Part shown: positions 44,883-54,114 of the stretch, one piece after another
How the letters are laid out: the number at the start of each line of letters is the position of its first letter
How positions within the stretch are numbered: position 1 is the stretch's first letter
Origin: Sphingomonas sp.
GTDB taxonomy: Bacteria > Pseudomonadota > Alphaproteobacteria > Sphingomonadales > Sphingomonadaceae
Length of the DNA: 64,000 bases
Direction: 5' to 3'
Assembly (NCBI RefSeq): GCF_004799495.1
Contig: NZ_SSMY01000002.1
Coordinates: 310,001 to 374,000 of the forward strand
Made by a program: the position numbers and the translations under genes
Notes under the pieces: generated by a model
The model's database searches: none
The model's input: only the letters and a program-made list of their open reading frames with translations
Told to the model about the DNA's origin: nothing

Positions 44883-45709
44883 GCCGATGCCGCCTCCAGC
44901 GTGGAGAACAGCCCGGGCACGTCCTCGTCCCAACTCGCGCGCGTGCCGACCAGCATGCCGCCGTCGACCAGGATATGCGTGCCCGTTACGAACGCCGCAT
45001 CGTCACTGGCGAGATAGGCGACTGCAGCGGCAATATCCTCGGGCCGCCCCGCGCGCTGGACCGGCTGCGCCTTGGCGGCGGTCTGCGCGATCATGCCATT
45101 GACGTGGTCGCGCACTTGCCCCTCCAGCCCCAGCGCCGAGGTGAAGATGTTGGTCGTGATGAACCCCGGCACGACCGCGTTGACGCGGATTTTGTGCCGC
45201 GCGAGGTCGGCGGCGGCGACCTTGGTCAGGTGCAGCACCCCGGCCTTCGCCGTCGAATACGCGGTCGGCGCCATCCCGCTGCCGAACGCCGACACGCTCG
45301 ACGTGTTGACGATCGCCCCGCCCCCGCGCTTCGCCATCAGCGGCGCGGCGTAGCGGATGCCCATCGCCACCGAACGCAGCAGCAGCGCCATCGTGCGGTC
45401 CCAGTCGTCAGGCGAAATCTCGTCGATCCTGTCGCGGCTTCCCGCCGCCCCGGCATTGTTGAACACCACGTCGAGCCCGCCCGCGTCTTCCGCGGCGGTC
45501 ATCAGCGCCTCGATCTCCGCGGCTTGCGTCACGTCGGTGCGCTGGAAACGGATGCGGCCGTTCGAGGTCGCGGCGACCTCCTCCCCATCGGCAACGTTCA
45601 GGTCGCCGATCAACACCTCGGCACCTTCCTCGGCGAGCCGGAGCGCGGTGGCGCGGCCAATCCCCGACGCGCCGCCAGTGACGACCGCACGCTTGCCCTG
45701 AAACCGCAT
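44879..45709 (-). CDS. SDR family NAD(P)-dependent oxidoreductase
   Basis: 276-aa classical short-chain dehydrogenase. Cofactor motif TGGASGIG, NNAG, catalytic NTSS...AYSTAK (Ser, Tyr, Lys) and C-terminal VTGTHILVDGG. ATG 45709 has GGGAG six bases upstream, while ATG 45715 directly abuts it and a longer frame to 45877 lacks a site. It is first in an SDR-MFS unit, divergent to acyl-CoA dehydrogenase; it likely oxidises an imported alcohol or hydroxy-acyl compound. Confidence 0.92.
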   Translation of the reverse strand: MRFQGKRAVVTGGASGIGRATALRLAEEGAEVLIGDLNVADGEEVAATSNGRIRFQRTDVTQAAEIEALMTAAEDAGGLDVVFNNAGAAGSRDRIDEISPDDWDRTMALLLRSVAMGIRYAAPLMAKRGGGAIVNTSSVSAFGSGMAPTAYSTAKAGVLHLTKVAAADLARHKIRVNAVVPGFITTNIFTSALGLEGQVRDHVNGMIAQTAAKAQPVQRAGRPEDIAAAVAYLASDDAAFVTGTHILVDGGMLVGTRASWDEDVPGLFSTLEAASA

Positions 45710-45836
45710 CACCATCTCCCGATTTTGGGTCAGCATAGAGGGGGGCCGGAGACGGTCAATCCGACTTTTCGAATTTCGGGTTTGCGGGCGCCCCCGCTTT
45801 GTTGCATCGCTTCGGCGACCAACGGGAGGGCACGCC

Positions 45837-46982
45837 ATGGCGCTCGACGCCGAAACCTTCGACGCGCTGATCGACACCGTGCGCCGCTACGTCGCCGACC
45901 GGCTCCGCCCGCTCGAGGCCGAGGTCGAAGCGAACGACGCGATCCCCGACGACGTCATCGCCGAGATGAAGGAGATGGGCCTGTTCGGCCTGTCGATCGC
46001 CGAGGAATATGGCGGGCTAGGGCTGACAATGCTCGAAGAAGCGAAGGTTGCGATCGAGCTCGGCCGGACGACGCCGGCGTTCCGCTCGAGCTTCGGCACC
46101 AACGTCGGGATCGGCAGTCAGGGCCTCGTGATGGCGGGCAACGATGCGCAGAAGGCCGAGTGGCTGCCCAAGATCGCAAGCGGCGAGATCATCACCAGCT
46201 TCGCGCTAACCGAGCCCGATGTCGGCAGCGACTCCGGCGCGGTGAAGACCAAGGCGGTGTGGGATGGGCAAGCCTACCGCCTGTCGGGGACCAAGCGCTT
46301 CATCACCAACGCCGACAAGGCCGACCTGTTCACCGTGATGGCGCGGACCGGCGACGATCCCGGGGCGCGCGGCGTGTCGGCGTTCCTCGTCCCGCGCGAC
46401 CTCGCCGGGGTGTCGATTGGCGAGCCCGAGAAGAAGATGGGGCAGAAGGGCGCAAAGGTCGCCGATGTGATCTTCGACGACGTCGTCGTGCCGGTCGAGA
46501 ACCGGCTCGGCGCGGAGGGCGAAGGGTTCAAGATCGCGATGCGCGTGCTCGACCGCGGGCGGCTGCACATCAGCGCGGTGTGCGTCGGCGTGGCCGAGCG
46601 GCTGATTGCCGACTGCGTGGCCTATGCGACCGAGCGCAAGCAGTTCGGCAAGCCGATCGCCGAGCACCAGCTGATCCAGGGCATGATCGCCGATTCGAAG
46701 ACCGAGGCGCTCGTCGCGCGCGCGATGGTGCTGGAGACCGCCGCCGCCAAGGACGCGGGCAAGGACGTCGTGATGGAATCCGCCGCCGCCAAATATTTCG
46801 CCAGCGAGATGGTCGGCCGCGTCGCCGACCGCGCGGTGCAGATCTATGGCGGCGCGGGCTACATCGCCGACTACGGGATCGAGCGGCTCTATCGCGATGT
46901 GCGGTTGTTCCGCATCTACGAAGGTACCAGCCAAATCCAGCAGATCATCATCGCGCGCGAGACGATCAAGCGCGGCGGCTAA
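45837..46982 (+). CDS. acyl-CoA dehydrogenase
   Basis: FAD enzyme of 381 aa introducing the alpha-beta double bond into acyl-CoA. FALTEPDVGSDSGAVKT binds FAD/substrate, RFITNADKADLF follows, and the catalytic Glu is in RIYEGTSQIQQ. GGGAGGGCACGCC precedes ATG. First gene of an operon with the SDR at 46997. Chain-length specificity cannot be read. Confidence 0.96.
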   Translation: MALDAETFDALIDTVRRYVADRLRPLEAEVEANDAIPDDVIAEMKEMGLFGLSIAEEYGGLGLTMLEEAKVAIELGRTTPAFRSSFGTNVGIGSQGLVMAGNDAQKAEWLPKIASGEIITSFALTEPDVGSDSGAVKTKAVWDGQAYRLSGTKRFITNADKADLFTVMARTGDDPGARGVSAFLVPRDLAGVSIGEPEKKMGQKGAKVADVIFDDVVVPVENRLGAEGEGFKIAMRVLDRGRLHISAVCVGVAERLIADCVAYATERKQFGKPIAEHQLIQGMIADSKTEALVARAMVLETAAAKDAGKDVVMESAAAKYFASEMVGRVADRAVQIYGGAGYIADYGIERLYRDVRLFRIYEGTSQIQQIIIARETIKRGG

Positions 46983-46996
46983 ATCGGGAGAGAGAC

Positions 46997-47785
46997 ATGG
47001 ACACGAGCAAGTTCTTCAGCCTGGAAGGCCGCGTCGCGCTGATTACCGGCGGGTCGCGCGGAATCGGCAAGATGATCGCGGCGGGCTACATCGCGCAGGG
47101 GGCAAAGGTGTACATCTCCTCGCGCAAGGCCCCGGCATGCGAGGAAACCGCCGCCGAGCTCGGGCCGAACTGCATTCCGTTGCCGATGGACGTCTCGACC
47201 GTCGAAGGCTGCAAGGCGCTGGCCGCGAAGATGGCCGAACATGAAGATCATCTCGACATCCTGGTCAACAATGCCGGCGCGGCGTGGGGCGTGCCGTTCG
47301 AGGAATTCCCCGAGAGCGGCTGGGACAAGGTAATGAACCTCAACGTCAAATCGCCCTTCTTCCTGACGCAGGCGCTGCATGGCATGCTCAAGGCGCAGGC
47401 GAGCTACGACAAGCCGTCGAAGGTCATCAACATCACCTCGATCGACGGCCTCAGGCTCAATCCGTGGGAGACGTACAGCTATCACGCCTCCAAATCGGCG
47501 CTGATCTATCTGACCAAGCGCATGGCCGCGCGGCTGATCAAGGACGCGATCATCGTCACCAGCCTCGCCCCCGGCGCCTTCGCCAGCGAGATGAACCGCG
47601 CCGCGCGCGACCATGGCGACGAGGTCGCGAAGGGCATCCCGATGCGCCGGATCGGCACCGACGAGGATATGGCAGGCGCGGCGATCTTCCTCGCCAGCCG
47701 CGCGTCTGACTATGTCATCGGCGACACGCTTGTGGTCGATGGCGGGCTGGTCAACGCGCAGACGGGGACGAGTATCGACGCTTAA
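46997..47785 (+). CDS. SDR family oxidoreductase (FabG/RhlG-like)
   Basis: 262 aa. Cofactor motif TGGSRGIG, NNAGAAWG, NITS and SYHASKSA (Tyr, Lys). The N-terminus FSLEGRVALITGGSRGIGKM and EEFPESGWDKVMNLN resemble RhlG/3-oxoacyl reductase-like enzymes. GGGAGAGAGAC precedes ATG, 14 bases after the acyl-CoA dehydrogenase stop, so the two act together, probably in acyl-CoA oxidation. Confidence 0.92.
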   Translation: MDTSKFFSLEGRVALITGGSRGIGKMIAAGYIAQGAKVYISSRKAPACEETAAELGPNCIPLPMDVSTVEGCKALAAKMAEHEDHLDILVNNAGAAWGVPFEEFPESGWDKVMNLNVKSPFFLTQALHGMLKAQASYDKPSKVINITSIDGLRLNPWETYSYHASKSALIYLTKRMAARLIKDAIIVTSLAPGAFASEMNRAARDHGDEVAKGIPMRRIGTDEDMAGAAIFLASRASDYVIGDTLVVDGGLVNAQTGTSIDA

Positions 47786-47788
47786 ATT

Positions 47789-47918
47789 CCCTCTCCCATT
47801 GGGAGAGGGAGGGAGCCGCCGTAGGCGGCGGAAGGGTGAGGGTTGACTCGAAAGCGTTTCAACCCTGCCCTCACCCCTCGGCGCTACGCGCCTCGGCCCT
47901 CTCCCGATAGGAGAGGGC
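47789..47918. repeat. GC-rich intergenic palindromic repeat, CCTCTCCC family (copy 2)
   Basis: CCCTCTCCC-ATT-GGGAGAGGG (47789-47809) at one end, GCCCTCTC/GAGAGGGC (47896-47903, 47911-47918) at the other, with GCCGCCGTAGGCGGCGG and CAACCCTCACC/GGGTGAGGGTTG-type arms between. It fills the convergent gap between the SDR and retropepsin genes and resembles 15371-15563. Confidence 0.75.
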
Positions 47919-48541
47919 TAGTTGGCGGTCGGTTGCGGGTGGTTCGGAGTCAGGATCAGTGTCCGACCCTCGACCCGCCAGCTCTTTAGTCGCGACAGGA
48001 AGTTCATTCCCACCACATCCATGTCGCCAAACGCGGGCGAGGTGACGACGGGCAGGTCGCGCGCGACGATATTGCCGATGCGTAGTTCGGGAACGGTCGC
48101 GGTCTGCGCGCGGATCGACCCGTTGGCGGTCTGGATGATCATCGGGAACGGGCTGCGGTCGGGCTGAACCCCGGCGGCATCGGCCGTCGCGCTCGACAGC
48201 GCGGTCACCGTCGCGCCGCTGTCGACCAGCATCTTGCGCTCGACCGAACCGAACCTGACCGTCACCCAAAAATGCCCGTCGCTCGCCATCGGCACGCGCA
48301 TTTCCTTGCCCGACACTTGCTGCTTGCCGTCGAGTTGGAGGAAGCTCGCGATCCGCGCGAAGGTCGGGTCGAACCGACCGCGCTCGGCGACCAACATCAC
48401 GACGAGGCCGATCGAGCCGAGCATGAAGACAAACGACACGATCCGCCCGACCACGCGAAACCGCTGCGACAGCAGCAGCACCGCCACACCGAACCCGATC
48501 AGCAGATAGAGCGGCATCGAACCGCCGAAACCGTCAGCCAT
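47918..48541 (-). CDS. membrane-anchored retropepsin-like aspartic protease (TIGR02281 type)
   Basis: 207 aa. Two N-terminal hydrophobic segments (LYLLIGFGVAVLLL, IVSFVFMLGSIGLVVML), then a clan AA aspartic protease domain with LVDSGATVTALS (catalytic Asp) and VVGMNFLSRLKSW. Single-domain members dimerise like retroviral protease. The biological substrate is unknown. AGGA precedes ATG 48541. Confidence 0.92.
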   Translation of the reverse strand: MADGFGGSMPLYLLIGFGVAVLLLSQRFRVVGRIVSFVFMLGSIGLVVMLVAERGRFDPTFARIASFLQLDGKQQVSGKEMRVPMASDGHFWVTVRFGSVERKMLVDSGATVTALSSATADAAGVQPDRSPFPMIIQTANGSIRAQTATVPELRIGNIVARDLPVVTSPAFGDMDVVGMNFLSRLKSWRVEGRTLILTPNHPQPTAN

Positions 48542-48607
48542 ACGCGCGTCCTGCCATGTGCCAGATGTATGGCGGCTGACGAAAAATAACAGCCGTCGGT
48601 GGACGCG

Positions 48608-48988
48608 CTAGCCGCCGCCCGAGGCGACGACCGACACGAACGCGATTTGCGCCGCAACCCCCGCCAGCATCAGCGCAGCAGCGACCAGGCCGACCGCGCG
48701 CAACGCGTTCGTGTCCTTCGACAGCAGCGCCCAAAAGATCAGGAACAGCCCGCGAACCACCCCGACGACGCCGGTCGCGATCGACACGATCATGAAGCGG
48801 CCCGATCCCAACCTATCCGCGTTTTGGACAACCAGGACGGCAATCGGAATCGCCACGGCGGGAAGGATGACAAGCGTCACCGCAATGATCCTGTACGCCA
48901 GCGCGTCGTGCGACCGGGCCGCCCACCATGTCAGCCAGAACGCACCGAACACCCCGGTCCATTGCGCGTACAGCGTCCAGGCGGACAT
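48608..48988 (-). CDS. small integral membrane protein
   Basis: 126 aa with about four hydrophobic helices (GVFGAFWLTWWAA, IIAVTLVILPAVAIPIAVLVV, VGLVAAALMLAGVAAQIAFV). No family recognised. ATG 48988 is used; an in-frame TTG at 49000 would overlap the maeB stop (TTGA) and could equally be the start. Co-directional with maeB. Confidence 0.7.
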   Translation of the reverse strand: MSAWTLYAQWTGVFGAFWLTWWAARSHDALAYRIIAVTLVILPAVAIPIAVLVVQNADRLGSGRFMIVSIATGVVGVVRGLFLIFWALLSKDTNALRAVGLVAAALMLAGVAAQIAFVSVVASGGG

Positions 48989-48996
48989 TGCTGCGT

Positions 48997-51258
48997 TCAA
49001 CGCGCGATTCCGCCCGCCGCGAGCACCGCCAGCGTCACCAATTCGCTCGCGGTGCTCGTCATCGGTGCGATCTGGACGGGCTTTTCCAAACCCACCAGCA
49101 TCGGCCCGATCACCGAATCGCCGCCGAGCTCGCGGAGCAGTTTCGCCGAGATATTGGCCGACTGCAGTCCCGGCATGATCAGCACGTTGGCCGGGCCGGA
49201 CAGCCGCGCGAACGGATATTTGGCGAGCTGCTTCGGGTTGAGCGCGACGTCGGGCGCCATCTCGCCTTCATATTCGAAGCCGACCTGGCGCTTGTCGAGC
49301 ACGCGGACAGCCTCGCGCAGATTTTCCAGCCAATGCCCCTCGGGGTTGCCGAAGGTCGAATAGCTGAGGAAGGCGACGCGCGGCTCGTGCCCCATGCGGC
49401 GCGCGACCGCGGCGGTCTGTTCGGCGATGTCGGCAAGTTCCTCCGCACTGGGGCGCTCGTTGATCGTCGTATCGGCCATGAAGATCGTGTGGCTCTGCCC
49501 GACCATCACGTGGATGCCGAACGCGGTACGCCCGTCCTCGATGTCGATCACCTTGCGCACTTCGCGCATCGTCTGGGCGTATGTGCGCGTGATGCCGGTG
49601 ATCATCGCATCGGCCTCTCCCAGCTGGAGCAAGGTCGCGCCAAACGTGTTGCGGTCCTGGTTGATCATCCGCTCGACATCGCGATGGAGGAAGCCGCGGC
49701 GCTGGAGGCGGGCGTAGAGGAAGTCGACCATCTGCGGCACGAGCGGCGAGTTGCGGCTGTTGTGCACCTCATACGCCTCGACGTCCTTGACGCCGAGCGC
49801 GCGGAGCCGGTCGTGGACGTCGTCGCGCCCGACCAGCACCGGCGTGCCGTAGCCGCCTTCCTTGAACGCGACCGCCGCGCGCAGCACGACTTCTTCCTCG
49901 CCCTCGGCAAACAGCACGCGCTTGGGCTGCGCGCGGGCGCCCTCGTACGCGAGCGTGAGCACCGAGGTGGTCGGGTTGAGCCGCCCGCGCAACTGCTGGC
50001 GGTACGCGACCATGTCGAGGATCGGCTTGGTCGCGACCCCCGAATCCATCGCCGCCTTGGCGACCGCGGCGGGGACGACCTCCATCAGCCGCGGGTCGAA
50101 CGGCGCCGGGATGATGTAGTCGGGGCCGAACGAGTGGCGCACGCCATAGGCGGCGGCGACTTCCTCGGGCACCTGTTCGCGCGCCAGTTCGGCGATCGCG
50201 TTGGCGGCGGCGATCTTCATTTCCTCGTTGATCCCCGTCGCACGCACGTCGAGCGCGCCGCGGAAGATGAACGGGAAGCCGAGCACGTTGTTGACCTGGT
50301 TCGGGTAATCCGACCGCCCCGTGGCGATGATCGCGTCGGGGCGCGCGGCCTTCGCGTCTTCGGGCAGGATTTCGGGCACGGGGTTTGCCATCGCGAAGAT
50401 GATCGGCGCCTTGGCCATGTTCTTGACCATGTCGGGCGTGACGGCGCCCGCCGCCGACAGGCCGAGGAACACATCGGCCCCGTCGAGCGCCTCGATCAGC
50501 GTGCGCTTGGTCGTGTTGACCGCGTGGGCGGACTTCCACTGATCCATCCCGCTCTCGCGGCCCTGGTAGATCACACCCGAGCGGTCGCACATAATGACGT
50601 TATCGTGCCGCACGCCCATCGCCTTGATCAGCTCGGTGCAGGCGATCGCCGCCGCGCCCGCGCCGTTCACCGCGACCTTCACGTCGCCGATGTGCCGCCC
50701 GGTCAGCAGGCACGCGTTGATCAGCCCCGCCGCGGTGATGATCGCGGTGCCATGCTGGTCGTCGTGGAACACCGGGATGTTCATGCGCTCGCGCAGCGTC
50801 TGCTCGATGATGAAGCATTCGGGCGCCTTGATGTCCTCGAGATTGATCCCGCCGAAGCTGGGCTCGAGCAGTTCGACGCAGTTGATGAAGGCCTCGACGT
50901 CTTCGGTCTTCACCTCGAGGTCGATCGAATCGACGTCGGCGAAGCGTTTGAACAGCACCGCCTTGCCTTCCATCACCGGCTTCGACGCCAGCGCGCCGAG
51001 ATTGCCCATGCCGAGGATCGCGGTGCCGTTGGAGATGACCGCGACGAGGTTGCCCTTGGTCGTATAGTCGTACGCCGTCGCCGGATCGTCGGCGATCGCC
51101 TGCACCGGCACCGCGACGCCGGGCGAGTAAGCCAGCGCCAGGTCGCGCTGCGTCGCCATCGGTTTCGACGCGACGATCTCGATCTTGCCCGGGCGCCCCT
51201 CGGAATGGAACAGCAACGCTTCGCGGTCGGAAAACTGGGCGGACTTTTCTTCGGACAT
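48997..51258 (-). CDS. maeB: NADP-dependent malic enzyme with phosphotransacetylase-like domain
   Basis: Oxidatively decarboxylates malate to pyruvate. 753 aa, the long MaeB form: malic enzyme N-terminal and NAD-binding domains (LALAYSPGVAVPVQAI, VFHDDQHGTAIITAAGL, VNGAGAAAIACTELI) and a C-terminal phosphate acetyltransferase-like domain from about residue 430 that usually regulates and does not catalyse. GAGGG precedes ATG. Divergent to mutS. Confidence 0.97.
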   Translation of the reverse strand: MSEEKSAQFSDREALLFHSEGRPGKIEIVASKPMATQRDLALAYSPGVAVPVQAIADDPATAYDYTTKGNLVAVISNGTAILGMGNLGALASKPVMEGKAVLFKRFADVDSIDLEVKTEDVEAFINCVELLEPSFGGINLEDIKAPECFIIEQTLRERMNIPVFHDDQHGTAIITAAGLINACLLTGRHIGDVKVAVNGAGAAAIACTELIKAMGVRHDNVIMCDRSGVIYQGRESGMDQWKSAHAVNTTKRTLIEALDGADVFLGLSAAGAVTPDMVKNMAKAPIIFAMANPVPEILPEDAKAARPDAIIATGRSDYPNQVNNVLGFPFIFRGALDVRATGINEEMKIAAANAIAELAREQVPEEVAAAYGVRHSFGPDYIIPAPFDPRLMEVVPAAVAKAAMDSGVATKPILDMVAYRQQLRGRLNPTTSVLTLAYEGARAQPKRVLFAEGEEEVVLRAAVAFKEGGYGTPVLVGRDDVHDRLRALGVKDVEAYEVHNSRNSPLVPQMVDFLYARLQRRGFLHRDVERMINQDRNTFGATLLQLGEADAMITGITRTYAQTMREVRKVIDIEDGRTAFGIHVMVGQSHTIFMADTTINERPSAEELADIAEQTAAVARRMGHEPRVAFLSYSTFGNPEGHWLENLREAVRVLDKRQVGFEYEGEMAPDVALNPKQLAKYPFARLSGPANVLIMPGLQSANISAKLLRELGGDSVIGPMLVGLEKPVQIAPMTSTASELVTLAVLAAGGIAR

Positions 51259-51396
51259 TCAGGCACCCTCTCTGTTGCCTCGTCTTTAGAAGCGACATCA
51301 CGATAAGGAAACGGGCTTGCCCTCACCTGTCGCGCGGCATTGCCGGACCGGCGGGCGCCGCGCTGGCGGAAATCCACACAATTTACCCACAGCAAA

Positions 51397-51418
51397 GGCG
51401 CAAAACGGGATTTGCGCC
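51397..51418. promoter_or_regulatory. 8-bp perfect inverted repeat upstream of mutS
   Basis: GGCGCAAA (51397-51404), six bases, TTTGCGCC (51411-51418), ending 28 bp before the mutS ATG and 139 bp from maeB. Its symmetry suggests an operator in the shared divergent promoter region. Confidence 0.4.
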
Positions 51419-51446
51419 ATCCGTCCGCTGGGTTAACCCGGCAGCG

Positions 51447-54050
51447 ATGGCCGACGCCGCCCCCACACCGATGATGGCGCAATATCTCGCGCTCAAGGCC
51501 GAGGCGGGCGATTGCCTGCTCTTCTACCGCATGGGCGATTTCTTCGAACTGTTCTTCGAGGACGCGAAGGTCGCGAGTGCAGTGCTCGACATCGCGCTGA
51601 CCGCGCGCGGCGAACATGACGGCGCCAAGATACCGATGTGCGGCGTCCCCGCGCATGCGGCGGTCGGATATCTGCAAAGGCTGATCAAGGCCGGGCACCG
51701 CGTCGCGATCGCCGACCAGACCGAAAGCCCCGCCGAGGCCAAGAAGCGCGGCGGGTCGAAGGCATTGGTCGCGCGCGCGATCGTGCGGGTGGTGACCGCG
51801 GGGACGCTGACCGAGGAAGCGTTGCTCGACGCCCGCGCCGCTAATTGGTGCGTCGCGATCGGCGAGGTGGCGGGCGGGGTCGCGGTGGCCGCCGCCGACG
51901 TGTCGACGGGGCGGTTCGAACTGGTCGAAACCGATGCCAGCGGGTTGCCCGCCGAACTGGCGCGGCTTGGCGCGGCGGAAGTCATCGCCTGTGAAGGGAG
52001 CGCGTTCGAGCACAATGCCACCACGCTGCGCCCGCGCGGCGAGTTCGACTCGACCGGGGCGGAGACAAGGCTGAAGCGAGTCCATGGCGTCGCGACGCTC
52101 GACGGGTTCGGGCAATTGAGCCGCGCGGGGCTGGCGGCGGCGGGCGGGCTGGTCGCGTATCTCGAGCACACCGCGAAGGGCGCCCTCCCCTTCCTGCGCC
52201 CGCCACGAATTGCGAGTGCGGCGCAGACAATGGCGATCGACGCCGCGACGCGCGACAGCCTGGAACTCACGCAAACGCAGACCGGCCAGCGCAAGGGCAG
52301 CCTGCTCGACGCAATCGATCGCACCGTGACCGGCGCAGGCGCGCGGCTGCTCGCGAGCGATATCGGCGCGCCGCTGATGGACAAGGCGGCGATCGAGGCT
52401 CGGCTCGACCTCGTCCAGCGGTTGCACGACGATGGAGCTTTACGCGACAGCCTGCGCGCGACGCTGCGTAGCTTGCCCGATATCGGCCGCGCGCTTGGGC
52501 GGATCGCGGCGGGGCGCGGGAGTCCGCGTGATCTCGGTCAGCTCCGCGACGGGCTCGACGGCGCGTGGTTGCTCGGCGAGCGGATCGACGTGCTCGCCAC
52601 TCCGCCGGCGCTACTGGCGGAGATCGCCCCACGACTGCGCGGACACGGCGCGTTGATCGACCTGCTCAAACGCGCACTCGTACCGATGCCGCCGATCGAC
52701 GCATCCGATGGCGGCTATATCGCCGAAGGATATGACAGCGCGCTCGACGACCTGCGCGACATCGGCGCCGGCGGGCGGCGCGCGATCGCCGCGCTCGAAG
52801 CCGAATATCGCGGCCGCACCGGCGCTTCCGCGCTCAAGATCCGCCACAACGGCGTGCTCGGCTATCACGTCGAGGTGCCCGCGCGCGTCGCCGACCCCCT
52901 GATGGCGGCGGACAGCGGGTTCACGCACCGCCAGACGCTCGCTGGCGTGGTGCGCTTCAATGCGCCCGAGCTGCACGATTTGGCGATGAAGGTGACGCAA
53001 GCGGGCAGCCACGCGCTCGCCGCCGAAGCCGCGCATCTTGAGGAACTCACCACAACCGCGCTGACGAGCCGCGAGGCGATTGCCGCGACCGCCGACGCGC
53101 TGGCGCGGCTCGATGTCGCGGCGGGCTTGGCCGAGCGCGCATCCGAGGACGGCTGGGCACGGCCGCATCTCGTCGATCATCCGTGCTTCGAGATAGCCGG
53201 CGGGCGGCACCCGGTGGTCGAGGAGGCAGTCAAGCGCACCGGCGAGCGCTTCGTTGCCAACGATTGCGGCTTGAGCGAAACCAACCGCCTGTGGCTCGTC
53301 ACCGGCCCCAACATGGGCGGCAAGTCGACCTTCCTGCGCCAGAACGCGCTGATCGCGGTGCTTGCGCAGGCCGGTAGCTACGTCCCTGCCGTCAGTGCCA
53401 CGCTCGGCCTGGTCGATCGTCTGTTCAGCCGTGTCGGCGCGTCGGACAATCTCGCGCGGGGTCGCTCCACCTTCATGGTCGAGATGGTCGAGACCGCCGC
53501 GATCCTGGCGCAGGCGACGCCGCAGTCGTTCGTCATCCTCGACGAGGTCGGGCGCGGCACCTCGACGTACGATGGCCTCGCCATCGCCTGGGCGGTGGTC
53601 GAGGCGATCCACGAGGACAATCGTTGCCGCTGCCTGTTTGCAACGCATTATCACGAGCTGACTCGGCTCGCCGAACGCTGCGACGCGCTCACGCTCCACC
53701 ATGTCCGCGCGCGCGAGTGGAAGGGTGACCTTGTCCTGCTCCACGAGCTCGCCGACGGCCCTGCCGACCGCAGCTACGGCCTCGCCGTCGCGCGGCTCGC
53801 GGGGTTGCCGCCCGCAACGGTGGCGCGCGCCAGGGCGGTGCTCGCCAAGCTCGAGGCCGGGCGCGCCAAGACCGGTGGGCTGGCCGCCGGGCTTGACGAC
53901 CTCCCGCTCTTCGCCGCCGCGGTCGAGGCGGAGGAAGAGCAATGCGACGCGATCCGCGCCGAGGTCGAAGCGCTCGACGTCGACGCGCTGACCCCGCGCG
54001 ACGCGCTCGACATATTGTACCGTCTCAAGACGCTCGCGCGCGGCACCTGA
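51447..54050 (+). CDS. mutS: DNA mismatch repair protein MutS
   Basis: Mismatch recognition ATPase, 867 aa. N-terminal mismatch-binding FYRMGDFFELFFEDA (Phe-x-Glu), connector and lever domains, then ATPase with VTGPNMGGKSTFLRQ (Walker A), LDEVGRGTSTYDGLAIAWAV and ATHYHEL. Complete. No clear ribosome-binding site precedes ATG 51447. mutL is not in the window. Confidence 0.98.
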   Translation: MADAAPTPMMAQYLALKAEAGDCLLFYRMGDFFELFFEDAKVASAVLDIALTARGEHDGAKIPMCGVPAHAAVGYLQRLIKAGHRVAIADQTESPAEAKKRGGSKALVARAIVRVVTAGTLTEEALLDARAANWCVAIGEVAGGVAVAAADVSTGRFELVETDASGLPAELARLGAAEVIACEGSAFEHNATTLRPRGEFDSTGAETRLKRVHGVATLDGFGQLSRAGLAAAGGLVAYLEHTAKGALPFLRPPRIASAAQTMAIDAATRDSLELTQTQTGQRKGSLLDAIDRTVTGAGARLLASDIGAPLMDKAAIEARLDLVQRLHDDGALRDSLRATLRSLPDIGRALGRIAAGRGSPRDLGQLRDGLDGAWLLGERIDVLATPPALLAEIAPRLRGHGALIDLLKRALVPMPPIDASDGGYIAEGYDSALDDLRDIGAGGRRAIAALEAEYRGRTGASALKIRHNGVLGYHVEVPARVADPLMAADSGFTHRQTLAGVVRFNAPELHDLAMKVTQAGSHALAAEAAHLEELTTTALTSREAIAATADALARLDVAAGLAERASEDGWARPHLVDHPCFEIAGGRHPVVEEAVKRTGERFVANDCGLSETNRLWLVTGPNMGGKSTFLRQNALIAVLAQAGSYVPAVSATLGLVDRLFSRVGASDNLARGRSTFMVEMVETAAILAQATPQSFVILDEVGRGTSTYDGLAIAWAVVEAIHEDNRCRCLFATHYHELTRLAERCDALTLHHVRAREWKGDLVLLHELADGPADRSYGLAVARLAGLPPATVARARAVLAKLEAGRAKTGGLAAGLDDLPLFAAAVEAEEEQCDAIRAEVEALDVDALTPRDALDILYRLKTLARGT

Positions 54051-54114
54051 TTCCGCGATTGTTGCGCGGACGGCACAATGGTGCGATCCTCCGCCCCCGG
54101 GGGAGCAACGACTC

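Noticed and set aside
48928..51306. 792-codon open frame opposite maeB
   Set aside because: Same shadow effect; translation is Arg/Asp/His-rich low-complexity sequence.
51384..51392. DnaA box (TTACCCACA) and possible origin near mutS
   Set aside because: A single one-mismatch box, with no cluster, AT-rich unwinding element or origin genes.
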